Shown here: piece by piece, positions 1 through 6,977 of the stretch
Layout of the letters: every line of letters begins with the position of its first letter
Numbering within the stretch: position 1 is the first letter of the stretch
NCBI GenBank assembly: GCA_036275295.1
Contig: DASUEB010000074.1
Span: forward strand, 1-13,550
Reading direction: 5' to 3'
Source of the DNA: DASUEB01 sp036275295
GTDB lineage: Bacteria > Bacteroidota > Bacteroidia > Flavobacteriales_D > Luteibaculaceae
Length of the DNA: 13,550 nucleotides
Position numbers and translations under genes: made by a program
The notes under the pieces: model-generated
Told to the model about the DNA's origin: nothing
Database searches by the model: none
The model's input: only the letters and a program-made list of their open reading frames with translations

Positions 1-1
1 T

Positions 2-3000
2 ACCATTCAATTTGATCAACCCATACCATGTAGCCAATTGGTACCCGGTAATTTCAATTTTACAGGTCCTGCTGGTGGAGCCATTAGCTCGGTAACGCCC
101 GTTAATTGTGTAAACGGATTTGCCACTTCGGCCGTTCTCGGATTTGCGTCACCATTGAGTCAGAGTGGCACCTATTCCTTTGTCTTCACCTTTAACTTCA
201 TTGATATCTGCGGAAACGTTTACCGGTTTCAGATTGGACAACAATTCCGAATAATAAATTGTCCACTACAAGTACAAATTGTGGGTTCCACCGATGTCTG
301 TACGGGATTTTGCACGAACCTTACGGCTGTGGTGCAAGGTGGAAATCCCTCTAATTATCAGTTTACCTGGTCACCCAATGTAGGAAACACCGCTGTGGTG
401 CGCGTTTGTCCCAGCGCAGCCCAAACCTACACCGTCACGGTTACCGACGGTAGCTCTCAACCTGCATCGGCAAGTCATTCGGTAAATCTACTCCCCGTGC
501 CCGATGCTGGTGTTAATCAGGCTCTTTGCCGATTTGCACCTGATTTAACCTTGGTTGGCACACCTGCAGGAGGCAACTGGGTTGGGCCTGGTATAACTAA
601 TGGAGCGAACGGAACCTTCAGACCTTCCAATGCCGGGGCAGGAAATCACTACGTGTATTATGTTTCACCCAATGGCTGCTACGACAGCACATTAATAACG
701 GTTCACCCGGTGTCTGCGGGGGGAACCGTGGCAGCATGTACCGGCAGCGCTCCTTTTAACCTTACGGGCACACCTGGCGGTGGCACCTGGAGCGGAAGTC
801 ATGTTAGCCCTGCAGGCCAGTTCACGCCCACTGTTGCGGGATCTTTTACCCTAACCTACACGGAGCCCAACAACGGTTGTACCGCCACTCGAGTGGTCAA
901 TGTGGTCGATTCGGTAAAAATCAATGGACCCGACACCATCTCGGTATGCGATAAGCAGGCTGCCTTTCAATTTACTGCTGCTCCGGGATCAGGTCGATGG
1001 ACGGGAGTGGGTATTACCAACCAGAATAACGGAACTTTTGATCCAGCCACAGCGGGTCAGGGCACCTATAAAATAGCCTATGCCATCAATGGCTGCAGCG
1101 ACACGGTAGTTGTGGTGGTCAACACCATTGATGCCGGCACCGATGCCCTATTTTGTCCACTCACCACTGCCGATACGCTGAGAGGAGGAAGTCCCATAAG
1201 CGGGATATGGTCAGGTACAGGTGTAATAGATAGTGGAAATGGCACTTACCTATTTGATCCTCAATCGGTAACAGCGAACAACACCTATACCCTCACCTAC
1301 TCCTTTAACGGTTGTACCGATACCAAACTCATGTACGTGTATTACACCCAAGTGCGAAATCAGCCGCTTAGTTTTTGCGAGTATGATCTGCCCTTCTATT
1401 TGGACGATGCCATTACCCAACCCAATTTTGGTGGGGGCGTTTGGAGTGGAAATGGAGTGCGCAACGGCGATACGGTAGATCCGGCTGCACTGGGTCCGGG
1501 AACACATTACATCTACTACGAATTCAACAACAACGGTTGCATTGACTCTCTTCCGATTGTCATCACATCGAAACCCAACGCAGGTCCCGACATTACGACG
1601 TGTCCAGCTGCCCAGAACTTCAACCTCATTGGCACGCCTGCAGGTGGAACTTGGAGTGGACCCGGGATTGTCGATGCCAATACGGGCGAATTTAGTCCTG
1701 CGCAGGCCGGTTTTGGGGCCGAAGGCGATTTCCAAGTAATTTACAGTGCCGGAGGATGCTCCGACACAGCGATCGTGAGCCTTAAAAAAACGGATGCCAA
1801 AATAGTGGGTACCCGTTCTTATTACTGTCAAGATAACAGTACATACGCCTTGAACGGAATTCCAACTGGAGGCACTTTTACCGGAATGGGGGTAACGGGC
1901 TCTACTTTCAATCCCACACAGGCCGGTACGGGCGACCACCCCATTATTTATACCGTAGGAACGGGAGATTGTATAGAGCGAGATACCGTTGTTATCAAGG
2001 TCCTGTCGCCGATTCAATTCTCGTTTGTTTACAACAACGCCAAACTTTGTTTCGGCGACAGTGTGCGCATTGACATTGCAGTAAGTGGTGGAGACTCGAC
2101 ACAGATCAGGCATTACCGTTGGATTCCAGATAAAGGCGATCGCCCATTCAATTACATTAGACCCACTCAACCCACCACCTTCCAGTTAACCGTTGAGGAC
2201 GGTTGCTCTACCCCTGTTACGCAAACCGCATTCATCGATGTTTACCCCGAAATCACCTACACCTCTGCGGTTGGCGACACGGTGTGTTTCGGCCAGAATA
2301 CATGGGGTAAAGTTGAGGTGCAAACCGCTCCTCAAAACGATTTTCAGGTAACGTGGTTTACCTCACCTCCCACCATCGGCGATAGTATTTATACCACAGC
2401 TGCGAAATACCGCGTTGAAATCCTAAACACCGTGAGCCAATGCAAGGTGCTTACCGACGTGCGTTTGCCCGCATATCAATTTATCAACGCACGCATACTG
2501 CAGACACCCCAAACGCCTTGCGTTACCATTGACAACCCGAAGTTTGAATTCATCAACTTAACCAGTGGTGCCGACCGAGGCTATTGGTCTTTTGGCGACG
2601 GCGACACCCTGCCCTATCACCCCGAACTCAATCCGGTTCACGTATATCCGGATACCGGAGAATATCGCTTGCGCCTATTTGTTACCAATGAAGGGGGATG
2701 TCGCGACAGCATTGAGTTAGATCTGTGTGTAGAACCCATCCAGCAGTACCTGTTTCCCAATGCCTTCACACCCGATGAAAGTGGCTATAATGATGTTTTT
2801 CCGCCCGGTGAATATGTAAACGGGCAGTACATCCCCAAGGGATATGGAATTGTTTCGTACGAGATGCAGATCTTCGACCGTTGGGGTTCGTTGCTATACG
2901 AAACTGACAGAGTGGGTACCCCTTGGAACGGCAGACTGTTTAATACCGGTGAAATGCAGAAAAGCGGTGTTTACGTTTACGCCATTAAAGTTTACTTTGG

Positions 3001-3049
3001 TCCGCGCGACATCAAAGAAGTAAGCGGGCGGGTTACTTTGCTGCGGTAA
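2..3049 (+). CDS. Large secreted Ig-like repeat/PKD protein with T9SS type B (CHU_C) C-terminal domain, 5'-partial
   Basis: The frame is open to the left edge (codons from base 2), so the true start and signal peptide lie outside the window; a TTG at 38 is not the start. About 1015 residues are visible. In order: a Cys-rich beta-type region, seven Ig-like repeats of about 70 residues (503-2002), two further beta domains, and a PKD domain around 2550-2730 with the typical FGDGDT turn and HVYPDTGEY strand. The C-terminal module from about 2740 starts with FPNAFTPDESGYNDVF and contains IFDRWGSLLYET and SGVYVYAIKV, the hallmarks of the gliding-motility-associated C-terminal (CHU_C) domain. By family knowledge this targets the protein through the type IX secretion system to the cell surface or medium. 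I infer an adhesin or surface-matrix role. No enzymatic domain is visible. Its 3' end overlaps the convergent DUF4294 gene by 17 bp. Confidence 0.93.
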   Translation, partial: TIQFDQPIPCSQLVPGNFNFTGPAGGAISSVTPVNCVNGFATSAVLGFASPLSQSGTYSFVFTFNFIDICGNVYRFQIGQQFRIINCPLQVQIVGSTDVCTGFCTNLTAVVQGGNPSNYQFTWSPNVGNTAVVRVCPSAAQTYTVTVTDGSSQPASASHSVNLLPVPDAGVNQALCRFAPDLTLVGTPAGGNWVGPGITNGANGTFRPSNAGAGNHYVYYVSPNGCYDSTLITVHPVSAGGTVAACTGSAPFNLTGTPGGGTWSGSHVSPAGQFTPTVAGSFTLTYTEPNNGCTATRVVNVVDSVKINGPDTISVCDKQAAFQFTAAPGSGRWTGVGITNQNNGTFDPATAGQGTYKIAYAINGCSDTVVVVVNTIDAGTDALFCPLTTADTLRGGSPISGIWSGTGVIDSGNGTYLFDPQSVTANNTYTLTYSFNGCTDTKLMYVYYTQVRNQPLSFCEYDLPFYLDDAITQPNFGGGVWSGNGVRNGDTVDPAALGPGTHYIYYEFNNNGCIDSLPIVITSKPNAGPDITTCPAAQNFNLIGTPAGGTWSGPGIVDANTGEFSPAQAGFGAEGDFQVIYSAGGCSDTAIVSLKKTDAKIVGTRSYYCQDNSTYALNGIPTGGTFTGMGVTGSTFNPTQAGTGDHPIIYTVGTGDCIERDTVVIKVLSPIQFSFVYNNAKLCFGDSVRIDIAVSGGDSTQIRHYRWIPDKGDRPFNYIRPTQPTTFQLTVEDGCSTPVTQTAFIDVYPEITYTSAVGDTVCFGQNTWGKVEVQTAPQNDFQVTWFTSPPTIGDSIYTTAAKYRVEILNTVSQCKVLTDVRLPAYQFINARILQTPQTPCVTIDNPKFEFINLTSGADRGYWSFGDGDTLPYHPELNPVHVYPDTGEYRLRLFVTNEGGCRDSIELDLCVEPIQQYLFPNAFTPDESGYNDVFPPGEYVNGQYIPKGYGIVSYEMQIFDRWGSLLYETDRVGTPWNGRLFNTGEMQKSGVYVYAIKVYFGPRDIKEVSGRVTLLR
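503..2002 (+). repeat. Seven tandem Ig-like protein repeats (about 70 residues each)
   Basis: Seven consecutive units share the pattern [DxGxD..xxC]-x-[LxGxPxGGxWSGxGV]-x-[GxFxPxxAGxG]-x-[YxxNGCxDT]. Examples of the central motif are GTPAGGNWVGPGI, GTPGGGTWSGSHV and GTPAGGTWSGPGI. Each unit carries two cysteines, one near the start and one in the NGCxDT end, which may form a disulfide across the sandwich. Unit 5 is the most divergent, with its GGG-W-SGNGV core shifted. The copies are diverged at DNA level, so this is an old domain array rather than a recent tandem duplication. Confidence 0.85.
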
Positions 3050-3689
3050 TTTTTGCTGGGCGAACCACACTTTTCCGATCAATTCGGGCTACGGGGATCT
3101 CTCCTTTCTCGATTCGTTTTACAATGATATCGATGTAATAATCCTCTTTGGCCGCATCGAACTCAGACTTGAGGTTGGCTCCGAAAAGGCGAGCAACACC
3201 TTGCCACATAAAGGCCGAGAATCCGCCTTTTAGCTCGCGGATCAATTGATAACCCGTTCGTCCCGTCTCTCGGTTGACCAGCTTAATTAGGATTCGTCCT
3301 TGCGTAAACGTTAGTTTTCGCAGGTCTTTTTCAAAGGCTTTTTTCAGCTCTTCCTCTGCCCAGTCGATATACTTCTTTCGCTCCTTTTTGTTGTCGATAA
3401 GCGCCAATTGGGCGTCCATCTCACGCAGGGTTTCGGAGGTAATCTTCGCGTATGGATAGGCTTTGAGGACGCATTTGGTGATGTAATCTAGCTTCGCTAC
3501 ATCTATTTTCGACTTGGCCAAAACGGTCACCTCAGGCAATGAGAAATACGGAATCGTATCCCCGTCTACTATCACACCCGGAACAATGTACACCTGAGTT
3601 TTCTTGGGATCAATAGGTTCATCTTGCCCTTGAACAGACGTCCACGAGCTCATTAAACCAATCGACAAAAAACCTACTAAACGCACCAT
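3033..3689 (-). CDS. DUF4294 family exported protein
   Basis: A 218-residue protein with an N-terminal signal peptide (hydrophobic residues about 3-20, likely cleavage after VQG near residue 21). The mature part contains GVIVDGDTIPYFSLPEVTV, then a charged helical segment with KKERKKYIDWAEEELKKAF and GRILIKLVNRETG. This combination is typical of the DUF4294 family found in Bacteroidota, as I recall it; the function is unknown. The start is the ATG at 3689, which leaves a complete signal peptide. It lies 153 bp downstream of the biotin carboxylase gene on the same strand, so it may share its transcript or have its own promoter. Its TAA lies inside the end of the convergent large secreted-protein gene. 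Confidence 0.85.
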   Translation of the reverse strand: MVRLVGFLSIGLMSSWTSVQGQDEPIDPKKTQVYIVPGVIVDGDTIPYFSLPEVTVLAKSKIDVAKLDYITKCVLKAYPYAKITSETLREMDAQLALIDNKKERKKYIDWAEEELKKAFEKDLRKLTFTQGRILIKLVNRETGRTGYQLIRELKGGFSAFMWQGVARLFGANLKSEFDAAKEDYYIDIIVKRIEKGEIPVARIDRKSVVRPAKITAAK

Positions 3690-3842
3690 GACTGTTACTT
3701 AACAGGTAAACGTAGTCGAGTGAACAAAAGTTATGCCAAAGCAAAAATAAATCGCATCCAGCCGAAGCATTCTGCTGGCCATCAGGCCGCCATCAGCAGG
3801 GCTACCCACTGGCAAAAATGTGCCAAAACGGGGCTAAACAGA

Positions 3843-5321
3843 TCAGTGGCCTCTGCGAATCTTCCACCTTGATTCCACCTTGGGTTGGGAGGCTGTTTGA
3901 CTGGTTTTTTGTTCATTCAGCACCTCGGCCAGCACCAGAGCGGCCACTTCTGCCTCATCGGCTTGGAATCGATCCAGAAGTTCGGGTTTAAAGTAATGCT
4001 TGACAAAATGAGTGTCGAAATTTCCAGATACAAAAGCCTCGTGCTGTATGGCCCAGGAACAGAAATCGAGCGTGGTCTCAATACCAAAGATGGTATAGTC
4101 GTCAATGGCGCGAACCATGCGTTGAATGGCCTCGTTTCGGTCCTTGCCATGAGTGATGAGTTTGGCGATCATGGGATCGTAGTAGATGGGGATGTCCATG
4201 CCCTCCTCAAAACCATCGTCGACGCGAACACCTAGACCCGAAGGTTTTCTATAGCGCTGAAGATTTCCTATATCAGGTAGAAAGTTGTTTTTGGGATCTT
4301 CGGCATACACGCGAATCTCAAGCGCATGACCGTTTATTTTCAAGTCTTCCTGGCGGTAAGAGAGAACTTCGTTGCGAGCTACTTTAATTTGCTCTTTTAC
4401 CAAGTCGAGACCGGTAATCAATTCCGTAACGGGGTGCTCTACTTGCAGTCGGGTGTTCATTTCGAGGAAGTAGAAATTCATGTTTTCGTCGAGCAGGAAC
4501 TCCACGGTACCGGCACCCACGTAGTTACAAGCTTGCGCTACACGTACGGCTGCCTCGCCCATGGCTTTGCGAATTTCTGGGGTGAGCACGGAAGAGGGGG
4601 CTTCTTCGACCACTTTTTGGTGACGGCGCTGAATAGAGCACTCGCGCTCGAAGAGGTAAAGTGTATTGCCGTGTTGATCAGCTAGGATTTGAATTTCGAT
4701 GTGTCGCGGTGAGCCCACGTAACGCTCGATAAATACCGCACCGTCGCCAAAGGCTGAAATGGCCTCAGAGACAGCACGGTTCATTTGGTCTTCAAATTCC
4801 TCGATACGCTCTACAATACGCATCCCTTTTCCTCCGCCGCCGGCCGAGGCCTTGATAAGAACGGGAAAACCAATCTCGGCTGCAATTTGTTTAGCAGCCG
4901 AAACATCGGTTATCGCCTCGTCTAATCCGGGAACCAGAGGGACTTGGAATCGTTTAGCTGCTTGTTTTGCAGAAATTTTGTCGCCCATCATTTCCATGGC
5001 TTCGGGTGAAGGGCCGATGAAAGTGATCCCATTGTTTCTCACTTCGCGAGCAAATTCAGCGTTTTCAGAGAGAAATCCGTATCCGGGGTGGATGGCATCT
5101 ACATTTAACTCCTTACAGGCGGCGATGATTTTTTCGCCGCGCAAATAGCTTTGATTGGAAGGTGGAGGACCAATGCAAACGGCTTCATCGGCGTATTTGA
5201 CAAAAGGCGCATGGCGATCGGCCTCTGAATAGACCGCTACCGTTTTTATGCCCATTTCTCTTGCAGATCGCATGATTCGCAGGGCGATCTCGCCCCTATT
5301 GGCCACCAAAATCTTTTTCAT
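3843..5321 (-). CDS. accC: Biotin carboxylase subunit of an acetyl-CoA/acyl-CoA carboxylase
   Basis: A 492-residue cytosolic ATP-grasp enzyme that carboxylates biotin on a carrier protein using ATP and bicarbonate. Visible landmarks are the N-terminal KKILVANRGEIALRI and the HPGYGFLSENAEF motif (78-90). The glycine-rich ATP loop KASAGGGGKGM is at 157-167 and ERECSIQRRHQKVVEEAPS at 225-243, with Lys236 matching E. coli Lys238. FLEMNTRLQVEHPVTE (285-300) supplies Glu287, Asn289 and Arg291, and Arg337 matches the catalytic Arg338. All key residues are intact. It is about 40 residues longer than E. coli AccC because of a polar tail after about residue 448. That tail has no biotinyl AMKM motif, so the carrier is encoded elsewhere. 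Sequence style resembles the flavobacterial acyl-/propionyl-CoA carboxylase alpha subunit as much as true AccC, so the substrate of the complex is uncertain. No carboxyltransferase gene is adjacent in the window. Confidence 0.93.
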   Translation of the reverse strand: MKKILVANRGEIALRIMRSAREMGIKTVAVYSEADRHAPFVKYADEAVCIGPPPSNQSYLRGEKIIAACKELNVDAIHPGYGFLSENAEFAREVRNNGITFIGPSPEAMEMMGDKISAKQAAKRFQVPLVPGLDEAITDVSAAKQIAAEIGFPVLIKASAGGGGKGMRIVERIEEFEDQMNRAVSEAISAFGDGAVFIERYVGSPRHIEIQILADQHGNTLYLFERECSIQRRHQKVVEEAPSSVLTPEIRKAMGEAAVRVAQACNYVGAGTVEFLLDENMNFYFLEMNTRLQVEHPVTELITGLDLVKEQIKVARNEVLSYRQEDLKINGHALEIRVYAEDPKNNFLPDIGNLQRYRKPSGLGVRVDDGFEEGMDIPIYYDPMIAKLITHGKDRNEAIQRMVRAIDDYTIFGIETTLDFCSWAIQHEAFVSGNFDTHFVKHYFKPELLDRFQADEAEVAALVLAEVLNEQKTSQTASQPKVESRWKIRRGH

Positions 5322-5337
5322 CGCAACTAATTTGCGG

Positions 5338-5345
5338 CTAAAATA
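5338..5345 (-). promoter_or_regulatory. Possible -7 promoter element for accC
   Basis: On the - strand TATTTTAG, one base from the Bacteroidota consensus TAnnTTTG, lies 16 bases upstream of the accC ATG, which would give a very short leader. I see no TTTG -33 box at the right spacing, so this is a weak call. Confidence 0.3.
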
Positions 5346-5513
5346 GCAGAAAAGCGCACGTAATGCTTGTCGAATACTGGGGAAATTGGCCGTAAGGCCC
5401 GGTCATTACTTACAACTCGCTGGGGCCTGAGTCAGCGCGCATTCACGGGAGTTGGAGATGTTCGACCGCAAGCAAAAAAAGACTTGAAACCATGGTTGAT
5501 TTAAGCACATTCG

Positions 5514-5564
5514 AAAAAAACCGGATGTCTTAGGTTCGTTGGGGAGGGGCAAGACATCCGGTTT
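5514..5564 (-). terminator. Strong Rho-independent terminator (14-bp stem)
   Basis: AAACCGGATGTCTT at 5518-5531 and its exact reverse complement at 5551-5564 form a perfect 14-bp stem with a 19-nt loop. On the - strand the stem runs into seven T residues (5520-5514), three of which are inside the stem. On the + strand no U tract follows, so it serves - strand transcripts. The loop on the - strand is C-rich (CCCCTCCCC). Confidence 0.8.
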
Positions 5565-5682
5565 AAAACAAAAACCTTCGCAATGATGCTGGGCTTTTGA
5601 TTTTTAGCGCATACAGGCGACTACCTCGTCAAACCCGCGTAGAAGCGCATATGGACACTTATTAATCAGCGCATTGTGTCCG
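5514..5682 (-). ncRNA. Candidate small RNA of about 170 nt with three AUGCGCU motifs
   Basis: The - strand carries a promoter-like pair ending at 5688, which predicts a start near 5680-5683. The predicted RNA begins with a 6-bp hairpin (GGACAC/GTGTCC, arms 5676-5681 and 5653-5658, 17-nt loop). It contains ATGCGCT three times, at 5668-5674, 5644-5650 and 5606-5612. It ends in a perfect 14-bp terminator stem followed by a U tract. A 27-codon reading frame (ATG at 5687, stop 5604-5606) overlaps it, but its ATG directly abuts the -7 box and would lie at or before the predicted start, so a leaderless peptide is less likely than a non-coding RNA. I see no resemblance to tmRNA, RNase P RNA or SRP RNA. 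The call rests on promoter, hairpin and terminator spacing alone. Confidence 0.42.
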
Positions 5683-5687
5683 TGCAT

Positions 5688-5719
5688 CTAAAATATCACT
5701 TTTGGTTCAAGAAATCAAA
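5688..5719 (-). promoter_or_regulatory. Bacteroidota-type promoter for the candidate small RNA
   Basis: On the - strand TTTG (5716-5719) is followed after 20 bases by TATTTTAG (5688-5695). The consensus for the Bacteroidota primary sigma factor is TTTG, about 19-21 bases, TAnnTTTG. The -33 box is exact, the -7 box matches five of its six fixed bases, and the spacing fits. It sits just after the terminator-like hairpin of the lipoprotein block, as expected for an independent transcription unit. Confidence 0.45.
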
Positions 5720-5726
5720 CGATTGG

Positions 5727-5769
5727 AAAATAAAATTTACGTTCTCTAGCCCAATTGTGCGTAATTTTA
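5727..5769 (-). terminator. Terminator-like hairpin after the last lipoprotein gene
   Basis: The + strand arms TAAAATTTACG (5731-5741) and CGTAATTTTA (5760-5769) pair over 10 bp with one bulged base, enclosing an 18-nt loop. On the - strand the T-rich tail TTTTATTTTCC follows. The loop contains ATTGGGCTA (- strand, 5755-5747), a 9-base word that also occurs in the loop of the hairpin at 6903-6955. The stem is AT-rich, so it is probably a weaker terminator than the one at 5514-5564. Confidence 0.5.
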
Positions 5770-5794
5770 ATAGCAGCCTATAAAAAGCTAGAAA

Positions 5795-6340
5795 TTACAC
5801 TGGTCTTCTCGTCATCCAATCGTGCTTGACAGCCCTCAGGGTGTCTTCGGGCCAACGAAAAGTATAAAGCGTATCATCGCGACTATCAATGGTATCAGCA
5901 GGTAGGAGCCAATAGGTTCGATCGTATTCATAGCCGTTAGAATCAAGGCGAATAACGTATACGCCCCAACGGATGCGGACCCCTCTGTACATCAATCCAT
6001 TCATGAGTGTATGTGGGGCATAAACGTCAGGTTGCACATTTCCATATTGGGGTAAAAAGGATGCTGTATGAATATGATAGTCATTTAGATGAGGAAAAAA
6101 AGCCTCTCGCTCGGTGATAAATCCCTTAATTCCGTTCGTGTCAACGATTGCCCTGAACCGAACGGTAAAAAAAGTATCGTTTGTTGAGTTGGGAGGTACT
6201 GGGCTCATGGGGTCTTTTTGACATGAGGCGGCGGCAAAAAGAATGCCGCAAACCAAAATGGCATAGAGCCATCGAAATTGGTTAGCAATGATCTTTCTAA
6301 ACGAAACAGACCTCAGATGGCCTTCAATTGCAGTTTTCAT
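5795..6340 (-). CDS. Paralogous lipoprotein, subfamily A, second copy (A2)
   Basis: A 181-residue protein starting at the ATG at 6340. It has a lipoprotein signal peptide with a positively charged N-region, a hydrophobic stretch and lipobox AASC at Cys40. The residues after Cys are QKDP, a partial match to the Bacteroidota lipoprotein export signal (lysine followed by acidic residues), so surface exposure is possible. After a short proline-rich linker comes one compact, probably beta-rich domain of about 128 residues that starts NDTFFTVRFRAIVDT and ends HDWMTRRPV. No cysteine follows the lipobox. I recognise no known family. By hand alignment about three quarters of the domain is identical to the copy at 6978-7523, which has the same length and the same Cys40. 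It lies 35 bp behind the B2 gene and is the last gene of the block. Confidence 0.85.
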   Translation of the reverse strand: MKTAIEGHLRSVSFRKIIANQFRWLYAILVCGILFAAASCQKDPMSPVPPNSTNDTFFTVRFRAIVDTNGIKGFITEREAFFPHLNDYHIHTASFLPQYGNVQPDVYAPHTLMNGLMYRGVRIRWGVYVIRLDSNGYEYDRTYWLLPADTIDSRDDTLYTFRWPEDTLRAVKHDWMTRRPV

Positions 6341-6375
6341 AATTACTATTATTGATGATTATAAATCATGCTGGG

Positions 6376-6867
6376 TTAAATGGGTTTTCGAGTAATCCAG
6401 TCGCGTTTCTCGGCTCTTAGGGTATCCTCCGGCCAGCGAAAAATGACGAGGGTATCATCCTTGCTTTCAATGGTATCAATGGGCAACACCCAGTAATTTT
6501 GTCCGTATGGATAGCCATTTGAGTCGCGATAGACCACATTAATACCAAAATGGTATTGGACACCCCGATACATGCTGTCGTTCATGGGTGAGTGCGGCGT
6601 ATAAACTTCAGGGGCCAGATTTCTGAACGCTTTTGAAAATGTAGCCGTTTGGATAAACAGGCGGTTGATATGTGGAAAATAAGCCACCCTCTCTGTTACA
6701 AAGCCTGAAATTCCGTTGGTATCGACTATTGCTTTGAAGCGAATAGTGTGGAAAGTATCTGCCGAAACAACCGGTTTTGGATAGGTAATAGGATCCTTCT
6801 GACAAGCACCCAATAAAGTAAGAATTATCAGAAAAATTAAGCACCCTATTCTAGTTAGTTTATGCAT
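6376..6867 (-). CDS. Paralogous lipoprotein, subfamily B, second copy (B2)
   Basis: A 163-residue protein starting at the ATG at 6867. It has a short signal peptide with lipobox LGAC at Cys22, followed by QKDP. The domain begins SADTFHTIRFKAIVDTNGI and ends RDWITRKPI. It shares the DTNG, FPH, PHSPMNDSMYRGVQ, GYPYGQNYWVLPIDTI and WPEDTLRAEKRDW segments with the B copy at 7561-8064, roughly four fifths identical by hand alignment. It is clearly more distant from the two A copies. A 110-bp gap with a terminator-like hairpin separates it from the preceding A1 gene, and I see no convincing promoter in the 31 bases between that hairpin and the ATG, so its expression may depend on read-through. Function unknown; an outer-membrane-anchored surface or periplasmic protein is inferred. 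Confidence 0.85.
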   Translation of the reverse strand: MHKLTRIGCLIFLIILTLLGACQKDPITYPKPVVSADTFHTIRFKAIVDTNGISGFVTERVAYFPHINRLFIQTATFSKAFRNLAPEVYTPHSPMNDSMYRGVQYHFGINVVYRDSNGYPYGQNYWVLPIDTIESKDDTLVIFRWPEDTLRAEKRDWITRKPI

Positions 6868-6898
6868 CCCTTCTGTATTTCTGGGTCAAAAGTTGGAG

Positions 6899-6955
6899 AA
6901 AAACTCCCGCTCCGCCTGACTTTACCATTTGTAGCCCAATAGGGAGCGGGAGTTA
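6899..6955 (-). terminator. Terminator-like hairpin between the two lipoprotein pairs
   Basis: AACTCCCGCTCC (6903-6914) and GGAGCGGGAGTT (6944-6955) are exact reverse complements: a 12-bp GC-rich stem with a 29-nt loop. On the - strand it runs into six T residues (6904-6899, two of them inside the stem). It lies 22 bp after the stop of A1, so it could terminate or attenuate transcription after the first B-A pair. The loop holds ATTGGGCTA on the - strand (6941-6933). Confidence 0.7.
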
Positions 6956-6977
6956 TAAGTCACTGATTTAATGAAAT

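Noticed and set aside
1250..2170. A 306-codon open frame on the - strand inside the repeat array
   Set aside because: It lies fully opposite the well-supported Ig-repeat coding frame, shows no domain or signal, and is explained by the repetitive codon choice of the + strand gene.
3760..3830. Small inverted repeats (CTGCTG/CAGCAG and TGGCA/TGCCA) between accC and the DUF4294 gene
   Set aside because: Stems of only 5-6 bp with no U tract on the - strand side; not convincing as a terminator for accC.
5400..5480. Possible tRNA/tmRNA-like pieces (a TTCGAC string near a G-rich stretch)
   Set aside because: No acceptor stem, no T-arm pairing and no tmRNA tag reading frame could be built on either strand.
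5488..5497. AACCATGGTT palindrome followed on the - strand by a T run
   Set aside because: The palindrome is only 10 bp with no loop, and the T run is seven bases away; it is not needed because a stronger terminator lies at 5514-5564.
5600..5680. Three AGCGCAT copies considered as a CRISPR or iteron array
   Set aside because: The repeats are too short and unevenly spaced (38 and 24 bp) for CRISPR, and there are no replication or cas genes nearby; treated instead as motifs within the RNA candidate.
5604..5687. A 27-residue - strand ORF inside the candidate small RNA
   Set aside because: Its ATG directly abuts the -7 box, so the predicted transcript would start at or after it. Not called as a gene, though a leaderless peptide is not fully excluded.
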